DNA from: Propionibacteriaceae bacterium
GTDB taxonomy: Bacteria; Actinomycetota; Actinomycetes; Propionibacteriales; Propionibacteriaceae
NCBI GenBank assembly: GCA_003158895.1
Contig: PMLO01000041.1
Coordinates: forward strand, 7,776-23,093
Length of the DNA: 15,318 bases
Direction: 5' to 3'
The translations under genes and the position numbers were made by a program. Below the pieces are notes generated by a model. The model saw only the letters and a list, made by a program, of their open reading frames with translations. It was not told the DNA's origin and did not search any database. Below are positions 7,044 through 14,137 of the stretch, piece by piece; the stretch's first letter is position 1; each line of letters begins with the position of its first letter.

Positions 7044-7054
7044 ATGCCGGCCCG

Positions 7055-7693
7055 TCAGGGCGTCGTGGCCGTGACCGGTACGCGGCCGGTGAGCAACAAC
7101 AGCCCGTACGTCCTGTCGTGGCCGTTTCTCTCCTTGACCATCTGGTGGACTTCCTCGACGGCCACGTCCACGAAACCGGCGGCACCGGCCAGAGCGGCCA
7201 GGCGATCGGGCTCGAAGCCGCGGTGGTGGACCTCCTCGGTGGTGTCCTCGTGGAAGGAACCGTCTTCGGCGGCGACGTCCGCGAACGCGATGTAGCCGCC
7301 CGGCGCGAGCTGGCAGACGACCGACTCGAGGAATCCCTCGACGTCGCGTACATGGTGCAGCATCAGCAGGCTCATGGCCAGGTCGAACGGGCCACCGGGC
7401 GGTGCGTCTGCGGTGATGTCGAGGCATACCGCGGACAGCCTGCTCAAGCCGGTGGCCGCGATCCGGTCAGACGCCACCTTGGTCATGCCGGGGCTGGTGT
7501 CGACCAGGACGATGCTTCCGACCCGATCGGCGAGCATGCGGCTGAGCAGCCCTGTACCGCTCCCGACGTCGACCACCGACCACCCGTCCTGGAGTGGCAC
7601 GCGCGCGGCGATGGCGTCGGCGACGGCGCGAGCACGCTCGAGGCGACTCGGCTTGTCCTCCCACGTCGCGGCCATCTCGTCGAAACGGTTCAC
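7055..7693 (-). CDS. Class I SAM-dependent methyltransferase, substrate unknown
   Basis: A 212-residue protein of the Methyltransf_11/25 (UbiE-like) type. Motif I is VVDVGSGTG (residues 40-48), followed by the acidic strand end IVLVDTSPGM, then LDITADAPP and the motif-IV-like FDLAMSLLMLHHV with a post-motif PGGYIAFADV. The N-terminus (RFDEMAATWEDKPSRLERA) resembles small-molecule methyltransferases. Nothing in the sequence names the acceptor. The GTG start at 7693 overlaps the recN stop (GTGA), and AGGGGAT lies 8 bases upstream. It is the last gene of the long leftward unit and ends 11 bases from the convergent membrane-protein gene. In mycobacteria this position, after recN, is held by Rv1697 and Rv1698; neither is present here. 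Confidence 0.85.
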   Translation of the reverse strand: MNRFDEMAATWEDKPSRLERARAVADAIAARVPLQDGWSVVDVGSGTGLLSRMLADRVGSIVLVDTSPGMTKVASDRIAATGLSRLSAVCLDITADAPPGGPFDLAMSLLMLHHVRDVEGFLESVVCQLAPGGYIAFADVAAEDGSFHEDTTEEVHHRGFEPDRLAALAGAAGFVDVAVEEVHQMVKERNGHDRTYGLLLLTGRVPVTATTP

Positions 7694-9393
7694 CGGGATC
7701 CCCTGTCCTTCGTCGCACGCGCCAGCAGATCGCGCGCGTGGGTCCTTGAGGCCTGCGTGTCGTCGTGGCCGCCCATCATCCGGGCCAGCTCCCGCAGCCG
7801 CTCGTCGCCCTCGACGGCGCGCAGCCCGGACGTCGTGACGGTACCGTCGTCGGACTTGGCGACGACGAAGTGGCGGTCACCGTACGCGGCGACCTGGGCC
7901 AGATGCGTGACGACGATCACCTGGGTGAGGCGTGCGAGTCGCGCGAGCCGGCTACCGACCTCGAGCGCCACGGCTCCACCGATGCCCGCGTCGACCTCGT
8001 CGAACACGAACGTCTCTCCGCCGCCGGCGTCGGCGAGCACCACCTCGAGCGCCAGCCGTACCCTCGACAGCTCGCCGCCCGAGGCCACCTTGGCCAGAGG
8101 GCCGGGCTGAGACCCCGGGTTCGCCGAGAAGAGCAGGCTCACCGAATCTGCGCCGTACGGTCCGGGCTCGGGCAGCGGCGTCACCGCGAACTCAAGCCGA
8201 GCGTGCGGCAGTGCTAGCGCGACGAGCTCCTGCCGGACGGCTTCCGACAGCTTCGTCGCCGCCGCGAGCCTCAGGGCCGTGATGCGCTCCGCGGCGTCCT
8301 CGATGCGCTCGGTGAGGGTTGACACCTCATGGGTGAGCAGCTCGATCCGGTCATCGCTCGCCTGGAGCGAGGTGAGCCGGGAGGCGCTCGCGGCGGACCA
8401 CTCGAGCACCTCGGCGATGGTCTCGCCGTACTTGCGGGTGAGCCCCTGAAGCTGCGACCTCCGAGAGGCGACCCACTCGAGGCGTACGGGGTCGGCGTCG
8501 AGGTCGGCGAGGTACGAGGCGGTGGTCGCGGCGAGATCCGCGACGAGCGCCGTGATCTCCCGGGCCTGCGACGCCAGCTCTGTCGCCTGTACGTCTGCGT
8601 CCGCGGCCGACTCCAGCGCCTTGCGTGCCGCCGCCACGAGACCGAGAGCGCTCGGTGCGTCGTTCACCGCGTCCTCGTCGCCCGACAGCGCGACCGACGC
8701 GCGCTGTGCGTACAGGCGGAGGTCGTCCACCGCCTGCAACCGCGCGGCCTCGGCGGCGAGCGTCACGTCCTCGTCAGGCTCGGGCGCCACGGCGGCGATC
8801 TCCTGGAGCCCGTACGCCAGGTGGTCCTGCTCCCGGGCCCGCTCGCGTGCCTGCTCCTTGAGCCGGCTCAGCTCGGTCCTCGCCAGCTGCCGGGCGCTGT
8901 AGTCCTCCCGGTACATGGCGAGCTCGTCGGCGAGCTTCGTGCCGGCCGACCGATCGAGCACCTCTCGCTGTCGTTCGGGCGCCGCCAGCCGCTGCTGCTC
9001 CGACTGGCCATGGATGGTGACGAGCTGGGCGCCGATCTCTGCACCGACAGCCGCCGGCACCTGCGCCCCGCCGAACAGCGACCGTGAACGGCCATTGGCC
9101 GCCACCTGCCGCGACACGAGGAGCTCCCGCTCGTCCAGCACTCCCCCGGCGTCGTCAATGCTGGCTGCCACCGCGGCGGGTACATCCACGAAACGTGCCT
9201 CGACGACGGCTCGCTCAGACCCATGGCGTACGACCCGGGCCTCGGCCCGCGCGCCCGCGACGAGGCCCAGTCCCGACACCACCAGTGTCTTCCCGGCGCC
9301 GGTCTCGCCGGTGACGACCGTCAGCCCCGGGCCAGGCTCGAGGATGGCGTCGCCGATGACGCCGAGCCCGACGATCCGCAGTTCGACGAGCAT
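7690..9393 (-). CDS. recN: DNA repair protein RecN
   Basis: A 567-residue SMC-like ATPase that acts at DNA double-strand breaks before RecA-dependent recombination. Walker A is GETGAGKT (29-36), the ABC signature SGGE is at 438-441, and Walker B is FVFDEVDAGIGG with D465 and E466. Between them lies a long, Ala/Glu/Arg-rich region typical of the coiled-coil arms (roughly 145-360). The switch His is in VVTHLAQ. ATG 9393 is the start: it gives the family N-terminus MLVELRI and overlaps the nadK stop as TGATG. The open frame extends to 9699 but only as the shadow of nadK. The gene is also overlapped at its end by the methyltransferase start. Length and motifs are normal; no SOS box is visible, which is expected for an internal operon gene. 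Confidence 0.96.
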   Translation of the reverse strand: MLVELRIVGLGVIGDAILEPGPGLTVVTGETGAGKTLVVSGLGLVAGARAEARVVRHGSERAVVEARFVDVPAAVAASIDDAGGVLDERELLVSRQVAANGRSRSLFGGAQVPAAVGAEIGAQLVTIHGQSEQQRLAAPERQREVLDRSAGTKLADELAMYREDYSARQLARTELSRLKEQARERAREQDHLAYGLQEIAAVAPEPDEDVTLAAEAARLQAVDDLRLYAQRASVALSGDEDAVNDAPSALGLVAAARKALESAADADVQATELASQAREITALVADLAATTASYLADLDADPVRLEWVASRRSQLQGLTRKYGETIAEVLEWSAASASRLTSLQASDDRIELLTHEVSTLTERIEDAAERITALRLAAATKLSEAVRQELVALALPHARLEFAVTPLPEPGPYGADSVSLLFSANPGSQPGPLAKVASGGELSRVRLALEVVLADAGGGETFVFDEVDAGIGGAVALEVGSRLARLARLTQVIVVTHLAQVAAYGDRHFVVAKSDDGTVTTSGLRAVEGDERLRELARMMGGHDDTQASRTHARDLLARATKDRGSR

Positions 9394-10313
9394 CAGCCGG
9401 TCGTGCGCTCGTAGCCGGAACGGAAGCCCTCGACACTCAGCCCGAACTTCTTGACGAGGCGGTTGGTGAAGGGCTGCTCGGAGAGCCGGGCCACCTGCAG
9501 GTGGTTCGCGTGGCGCCGTACCGTGACCCGGCCGCCGAGAGGTGCGTCGACCGTACGACGCCCGTCGCACCACAGAACGGCGCCGTCGCCCCCGACGAGG
9601 TCGACGACCACCTCGCTCTCGGGACCGACGACGAGCGGGCGCGCGAAGAGAGCATGTGCGCTCAGGGGCACCAGGAGGAACGCCTCCAGCTCGGGCCACA
9701 TCACAGGACCGCCGGCCGAGAACGCGTACGCGGTCGATCCCGTGGGGGTCGAGACGAGGAGCCCGTCGCAGCCCCAGCGGGATACGGGCAGGCCGTCGAC
9801 CTGGGCCAGGACCTCGATCATCCGGCGGCGTGACAGCTTCTCGATCGACACCTCGTTCACCGCGAACGATTGCCAGGTCACAGGGCCGTCGCGGTCGGGC
9901 CGCAGCTCCACCGAGATGGCCAGGCGATTCTCGATGACGTAGTCGCGGCGGATCACCTGGTCGACGATCCGTGGAAGGTCGCTGGCCTCAAGCTCAGCGA
10001 GGAAGCCGACGTGCCCCAGGTTCACACCGAGGACGGGGACCTTCTTCCCGAGCGCCCATTCCGCGGCCTTGAGTATCGTGCCGTCGCCGCCGAACACGAC
10101 GACCACCTCGAGCTCGTCGATGCCGTCCTTGTCGATCACCCCGATGCCGGGCGAACTGTGGTGGAGTGCCTCGACGACGTCCGGCTCCGCGGCGACAAGC
10201 AGCCCGTGGGCCGTGACGGATCGTACGAACTCACACGTGGCCGAGATCGCCTCCGGTCGGCCGAGGTGCGTCTGGACAGCCACCACCCGCTGCGTACCGG
10301 AGGGGGATGTCAT
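9393..10313 (-). CDS. nadK: NAD kinase
   Basis: A 306-residue ATP/polyphosphate-NAD kinase, which phosphorylates NAD to NADP and so controls the NADP pool. The family motifs are present: GGDGT at 75-79 (VVVFGGDGTILKAAE), the Asn-Glu pair at 153-154 (FAVNEVSIEK), and the glycine-rich CDGLLVSTPTGSTAYAFSAGGP (182-203). The order tlyA, nadK, recN is the standard one in actinobacteria. The first ATG (10319) and the second (10313) are both possible; I prefer 10313 because AGGG lies 8 bases upstream and because a -10-like TAGGGT ends 7 bases before it. The tlyA stop is 10 bases upstream. Upstream extension of the frame to 10487 is inside tlyA and has no family likeness. Confidence 0.95.
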   Translation of the reverse strand: MTSPSGTQRVVAVQTHLGRPEAISATCEFVRSVTAHGLLVAAEPDVVEALHHSSPGIGVIDKDGIDELEVVVVFGGDGTILKAAEWALGKKVPVLGVNLGHVGFLAELEASDLPRIVDQVIRRDYVIENRLAISVELRPDRDGPVTWQSFAVNEVSIEKLSRRRMIEVLAQVDGLPVSRWGCDGLLVSTPTGSTAYAFSAGGPVMWPELEAFLLVPLSAHALFARPLVVGPESEVVVDLVGGDGAVLWCDGRRTVDAPLGGRVTVRRHANHLQVARLSEQPFTNRLVKKFGLSVEGFRSGYERTTG

Positions 10314-10320
10314 GCCCATA

Positions 10321-10326
10321 ACCCTA
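10321..10326 (-). promoter_or_regulatory. Possible internal -10 element before nadK
   Basis: TAGGGT on the minus strand includes the tlyA stop codon (TAG) and ends 7 bases before ATG 10313. That is the spacing of leaderless actinobacterial promoters. The same ten-base word occurs before the parA-like gene. It would allow nadK-recN-methyltransferase expression independent of the upstream genes. No -35 is evident. Confidence 0.35.
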
Positions 10327-11049
10327 GTGTCCCGCTCGACGCAGACGAAGGAAGTGCTCGACGTTTCCGGCAGGCCCCGGGAGCCGCGAGATGCCCCGCC
10401 AGTCCTCGGCCCAGCCGAGTGCCTCCGCGGCTTTCGCCACCTCGTCGACGGCTGCCATCCGGTCAAACTCGTCGCGGACCACCCCACCGGCCCCGAGTCG
10501 TTCCCGGCCCACCTCGAACTGGGGCTTCACCATGAGCAGCGCGACACCATCCGGACGGAGTACGCCCAGCAGCGGCGCGACGAGAAGGCGCAGTGAGATG
10601 AACGACACATCCGCGACGACGAGGTCCACGGGCTCGTTCTCGACGTGGTCGAGCGTCAGGTCGCGCAGGTTGGTGCCCTCATGGACGACGACGCGCGGAT
10701 CGGTTCGCAGCCCAGCGGCGAGCTGGCCGTGTCCCACGTCGACGGCATAGACCCTCTCGGCACCGGCCTCCAGCAGCACCTGTGTGAAGCCACCCGTGGA
10801 GGCACCGGCATCCAGCGCACGACCGTGCACCGCCGTGCCCGAGTCCGCCAGTGCGCCCAGCAGCTTGTGCGCCGCGCGTCCCACGTACAGGTCGGCAGGT
10901 GCGTCGAGCCGTGCGGCGTCCTCGACAGGCAAGGATGGCTTCACTGCGGTCACCCCGTCGACGGTGACCTGCCCCGAGCGGATCAGCTCGCTCGCGTGCT
11001 GCCGTGACCGGGCGAGGCCACGGCTGACGAGGGCCTGGTCGAGGCGCAC
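10324..11049 (-). CDS. tlyA: rRNA 2'-O-methyltransferase TlyA
   Basis: A 241-residue TlyA-family protein. In mycobacteria TlyA methylates the ribose of C1409 in 16S and C1920 in 23S rRNA and its loss gives capreomycin resistance. Residues 1-60 form an S4 RNA-binding domain (RLDQALVSRGLARSRQHASE, GQVTVDG). The FtsJ-like methyltransferase domain follows, with YVGRAAHKL (K62), the SAM loop LDAGASTGGF (79-88), the VDLVVADVSFISL strand and LLMVKPQFE. These include the Lys, Asp, Lys and Glu positions expected for 2'-O-methyl transfer. The GTG start at 11049 is one base after the stop of the 70-residue gene and has only a weak ribosome binding site, so coupling to that gene is likely. Some TlyA-like proteins were called hemolysins; the rRNA function is better supported. 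Confidence 0.93.
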   Translation of the reverse strand: MRLDQALVSRGLARSRQHASELIRSGQVTVDGVTAVKPSLPVEDAARLDAPADLYVGRAAHKLLGALADSGTAVHGRALDAGASTGGFTQVLLEAGAERVYAVDVGHGQLAAGLRTDPRVVVHEGTNLRDLTLDHVENEPVDLVVADVSFISLRLLVAPLLGVLRPDGVALLMVKPQFEVGRERLGAGGVVRDEFDRMAAVDEVAKAAEALGWAEDWRGISRLPGPAGNVEHFLRLRRAGH

Positions 11050-11050
11050 G

Positions 11051-11263
11051 TCACCGACCGGGGTCGGGCAGGTGCGGCTCCATCGGCCCGCCAGGTGTGG
11101 GTAGCGCGACGAGCGGGACGTTCGCGAGCGCGCCCGAGACGATCTCGTGAGCGCGAGTCAGTCGCTCGACGTGGTCGATGATCGGTACGTCGCTGAGATC
11201 GGCGACGTCGCGGAGGGCGGTGTCGATGTCTTCTCGGCCCGTGACGGGCGGTTGCTCGGTCAC
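11051..11263 (-). CDS. Small conserved hypothetical protein (Rv1693 position)
   Basis: A 70-residue acidic protein beginning VTEQPPVTGREDIDTALRDV. A likely helical hairpin core (about 11-50, ALRDVADLSDVPIIDHVERLTRAHEIVSGAL) is followed by a Pro-rich tail. It occupies the place of M. tuberculosis Rv1693, a small protein of unknown function directly upstream of tlyA, and is probably its counterpart. The GTG start overlaps the stop of the T-component gene (GTGA at 11260-11263). The stop is one base before tlyA. Its main visible role is as a coupled neighbour of tlyA; no function can be assigned. Confidence 0.78.
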   Translation of the reverse strand: MTEQPPVTGREDIDTALRDVADLSDVPIIDHVERLTRAHEIVSGALANVPLVALPTPGGPMEPHLPDPGR

Positions 11264-11916
11264 GGCGCCATCGTAGTGTCCGCGACTGGCATCGCCCTGT
11301 CGTCCTCGCCCAGGCCCCTGGCTGCCAGGGCGTCGCCGGTCGCATGAGCGTACGCGACCGCGCGGACCACGACGGGAGCCACGTACGCGACCGGGTTGCG
11401 CCGGATGCCGCGGGCGGTCGCCGCGTCCCGCACCTCGTCGAACGCCCCGAGGAGGTGCGGCAGGCTCCGGAGCATCACGGCCACGGCGAGCGCGATGCGG
11501 TCGGGGTCGACGCGGAAGACCCGCAGCGGCCGGCACGCGATCGCGATGCCGTCGACGAGTTCGGGGATCGGCGTCGTGAGTGTGAGCAGCCGCGTCGCGT
11601 ACAACGCGAGCACGAGGTTCTCCACCACGATGACCCCAGCCATGGCATGGCCGGCGAGCGCCTGCACGGCGACGATCAGCGCGCAGACCACGACCATACC
11701 GATGCTCAGGCCTACAGCACGGCGGACGCCGACCCGCGCCCAGAGGAGGATGCCGAGGGCGACCGCGATCGAGACCAGCGAGAACCACCAGCGACCGACG
11801 GCGATCGCAGGCACGGTCAGTGCCAGCAGGAGCACGTACTTCCAGCCCACGCCCAGCGACTCGAAGGGGCTCCCGGCCGGTCGGTACGTGCCGAACAGCT
11901 CGTTGCCGGCCTTCAT
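11260..11916 (-). CDS. bioN: ECF transporter transmembrane (T) component, BioN-like
   Basis: A 218-residue CbiQ/EcfT-family membrane protein. It has several hydrophobic segments (about 25-60, 65-85, 92-112 and around 140-155) and both Ala-Arg-Gly signatures of coupling helices that grip the ATPase: TARG (167-170) and AARG (198-201). Sitting next to bioY and a dedicated ATPase gene makes it the T-component of a biotin importer. ATG 11916 overlaps the ATPase stop as ATGA. It is shorter than the CbiQ of cobalt systems, as BioN proteins usually are. The gene symbol follows the context, not a diagnostic residue. Confidence 0.85.
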   Translation of the reverse strand: MKAGNELFGTYRPAGSPFESLGVGWKYVLLLALTVPAIAVGRWWFSLVSIAVALGILLWARVGVRRAVGLSIGMVVVCALIVAVQALAGHAMAGVIVVENLVLALYATRLLTLTTPIPELVDGIAIACRPLRVFRVDPDRIALAVAVMLRSLPHLLGAFDEVRDAATARGIRRNPVAYVAPVVVRAVAYAHATGDALAARGLGEDDRAMPVADTTMAP

Positions 11917-12608
11917 CGGGACACCAGCTCGACGTACGCGGCGATGGCCGTGTCCGGCGGGCCGTCGGCCACGATCCTGCCGCCCTCGACGACCAGCACC
12001 CGGTCGGCGTCCTGCGCGAGCTCCAGGTCGTGCGTCGCGACGATCAGCTGCTGCTCCAGGCGGGCGAGCTCGTCACGGATCCGGTTGCGGTTGCGGAGGT
12101 CGAGCAGGGTGGTGGGTTCGTCGGCGACCACGATCTTGGGATCGACGGCAAGGACGCTCACCAGGGCGACGAGCTGACGTTCGCCCCCCGACAGGTCGTA
12201 CACGCTCGAGTGCTGAAGATGCCCGAGTCCGTACGCGACGAGCAGCTCGGCGGCCCGCGTTCGCCGCTCGGTACGCGACACCGTACGTCGCAGGCTGAGT
12301 TCGACATCCTCGATCGGCGTCGGCATGACGAGTTGCGCGAGCGGATCGGTGAAGACGAACCCGACCCGCCGGCGGACGGCGCTCCCGTCCGTAGCAGTGT
12401 CGAGGCCGTCGACCCGTACTCTGCCGCGACTAGGCAGGATGAGCCCGTTGAGCAGGCGGAGCAGGGTGGACTTGCCGGACCCGTTGGCACCGATGACCGC
12501 GATCCTCGCCTCGGTGAGCGTGAGCGTGACGTCCTCAAGGAGCACGCGAGGTGCGATGCCGGGCGCCGCGCCAGGGACGGTGACCCCGACCTCGCGCAGC
12601 TCGATCAC
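11913..12608 (-). CDS. bioM: ECF transporter ATPase, BioM-like
   Basis: A 231-residue ABC ATPase. Walker A is GANGSGKST (40-48), the signature LSGGERQ (139-145), Walker B KIVVADEP with E164, and the switch His193 (ATHD). The Q-loop region reads VGFVFTDPLAQLVMPT, with Thr87 at the place where FQNP-type ATPases have Gln; Gln92 is kept. From memory this FTDP form is common in biotin-type ECF ATPases, so I do not take it as a defect. The protein would power biotin import together with the T-component and BioY. The GTG start at 12608 overlaps the bioY stop (GTGA), and the stop overlaps the next start. Only one ATPase gene is present, as in BioMNY systems, so it would act as a homodimer. Confidence 0.88.
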   Translation of the reverse strand: MIELREVGVTVPGAAPGIAPRVLLEDVTLTLTEARIAVIGANGSGKSTLLRLLNGLILPSRGRVRVDGLDTATDGSAVRRRVGFVFTDPLAQLVMPTPIEDVELSLRRTVSRTERRTRAAELLVAYGLGHLQHSSVYDLSGGERQLVALVSVLAVDPKIVVADEPTTLLDLRNRNRIRDELARLEQQLIVATHDLELAQDADRVLVVEGGRIVADGPPDTAIAAYVELVSR

Positions 12609-13195
12609 TGCGAGGTAGCCGGTACGCGCCGCGGTCGAGAGGCGAGCAGCACGGGGAAAGCCTTGTGGACGACAGCCGCCACGGCCGTGGCGATGGCGAC
12701 CTTGGCGAGGTCACCGGGCAGGTAGATGAGGTCCACGGCGAAGGCCTTGGCCAGGGACAACTTGGCGTTGACCATGAGGCCGAGGATGCCGAGGGGATGT
12801 ACGACGAGGATGCCGCCCGCGATCGCGCTCAGCGCCAGCGTGAGGGGCCGCCACGCTCGTACGTTGCGGGTCCAGGCAGCGAGCGCTCCCGTCACGAGCG
12901 CACCGAGCGGGAACGCGAGCAGGTAGCCCGCGGACGGCTTGAGGAGGTTGGCGAGACCGGCCCCACCCTGCGCGAAGACCGGAAGCCCGGCCAGGCCGAC
13001 GAGCACGTAGAGGAGTACAGCCAGGAAGCCGCGCAGCGGACCGAGCACCAGCCCCGCCAGCATGACGCCGAGCGTCTGCAGGGTGATCGGTACGCCGATG
13101 CCGACGGGGACGGCGGGAACCAGGGTGCACGCCGCTACGAGCGCGGCGAAGACGGCCACGAGGGCCAGGTCGGTGGTCGCGGTGCGAGTCCTCAT
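12605..13195 (-). CDS. bioY: Biotin ECF transporter substrate-binding protein BioY
   Basis: A 196-residue, very hydrophobic protein with about six transmembrane segments and the BioY hallmarks: VPAVPVGIGVPITLQTLGVMLAG near the N-terminus, the LPVFAQGGAG(L) loop, PSAGYLLAFPLGA and the closing DLIYLPGDLAKVAIA. It binds biotin in the membrane as S-component. ATG 13195 has AGGAG five bases upstream, the best ribosome binding site in this unit, which suggests that bioY starts a translationally coupled bioY-bioM-bioN group. Thirty-nine bases separate it from the phosphatase gene; a promoter there is possible but I see no clear -10, nor a recognisable BioR/BirA operator. The C-terminal tail RPRRVPATSQ is basic. 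Confidence 0.93.
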   Translation of the reverse strand: MRTRTATTDLALVAVFAALVAACTLVPAVPVGIGVPITLQTLGVMLAGLVLGPLRGFLAVLLYVLVGLAGLPVFAQGGAGLANLLKPSAGYLLAFPLGALVTGALAAWTRNVRAWRPLTLALSAIAGGILVVHPLGILGLMVNAKLSLAKAFAVDLIYLPGDLAKVAIATAVAAVVHKAFPVLLASRPRRVPATSQ

Positions 13196-13234
13196 GAAGT
13201 CTCCTGATCGGCGGACGAACGGCAGAAGCCTACG

Positions 13235-14137
13235 TCAGAGCTGCTGGGCTTCCTCGATCGTCCCGCGGGCACGATCGGCGTCTTGCCACGCGGCCACCGC
13301 CGAGCGCCAGAGCTCGTCGAGAGGGCCATCTCCCGTACCCACCGGCGGGTGCAAGAGCCCAGAGATGTCGGCCGCCATGTACGTGGGGCGTCGTTCCGGG
13401 GGCGCCGCGAGCAGATCCTCCGACCCGTGCGACCCGGACAGTACGAACAACGAGTCGATCCCGACGACGTGCGCGCCCTCGATGTCGGTGTCGAGCCGGT
13501 CGCCGACGAAGATCGGATGCGCCGCCCCGAGGCGGCGCAGCGTCTCGTCGAGCAGTGGACGGCGAGGCTTGCCGGCGAGGATCGGTTCCTGCTCGGGCAT
13601 CGTCACGCGCATCGTGTCGAGCATGGCGCCCAAGCCGATGGCCTGGCCCTCCACCTGCGGCCGCGTCCGATCGGGGTTGCACCCGTACCAGACCGCACCC
13701 GCCTGTACGGCAAAGCAGGCATCGTTGAGGTCCGACCATCGCAGCTGCGGCGCGTACCCGACCACGACCGCCACCGGGTGATCTTTCGATGACGCCACGG
13801 GCGTCAGCCCGACCGCCCGGATCTCTGCTTCCAGGGCGGGGGTGCCGGCCACAAGCACCGGTGACCCCGCCGCGAACCTGATGGACATTAGCCGCGCGAC
13901 CGCTTGGGCACTTGTCACGACGTCATCGGGCGTCGCGTCGATCCCCAGGTCCTGGAGATGGTCAGCAACCACCTGCGGCGAGCGCGCCGCGTTGTTCGTG
14001 ACGAAGCCCACCCGCACGCCCCGCTCGCGGAGGGCCGTGATCGCCTCGGCCACGCCAGGTACTGCCACCTCGCCGAGGTAGATCACCCCGTCAAGGTCGA
14101 AGACGGCCGTGTCGTACGCATCGATCACTGCCTTCAC
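13235..14137 (-). CDS. HAD-IIA family phosphatase, possibly glycerol-3-phosphate phosphatase
   Basis: A 300-residue HAD-superfamily hydrolase of the NagD/phosphoglycolate phosphatase type. Motif I is DLDGVIYLG with D14 and D16, motif II VTNNA (46-50), the Lys of motif III is K190 (GKPRRP), and motif IV is VGDRLDTD (211-218). A C2 cap lies between motifs II and III. By position it matches M. tuberculosis Rv1692, which has been shown to be a glycerol-3-phosphate phosphatase in phospholipid head-group recycling; transfer of that substrate is inference. The last 45 residues or so form a polar tail outside the HAD fold. GTG 14137 overlaps the stop of the TPR gene (GTGA). Confidence 0.9.
   Translation of the reverse strand: MKAVIDAYDTAVFDLDGVIYLGEVAVPGVAEAITALRERGVRVGFVTNNAARSPQVVADHLQDLGIDATPDDVVTSAQAVARLMSIRFAAGSPVLVAGTPALEAEIRAVGLTPVASSKDHPVAVVVGYAPQLRWSDLNDACFAVQAGAVWYGCNPDRTRPQVEGQAIGLGAMLDTMRVTMPEQEPILAGKPRRPLLDETLRRLGAAHPIFVGDRLDTDIEGAHVVGIDSLFVLSGSHGSEDLLAAPPERRPTYMAADISGLLHPPVGTGDGPLDELWRSAVAAWQDADRARGTIEEAQQL

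Noticed and set aside
6716..8110. Long plus-strand frame across the membrane-protein, methyltransferase and recN genes
   Set aside because: It crosses three real genes in a shifted or antisense frame, and its sequence is low-complexity without domain likeness.
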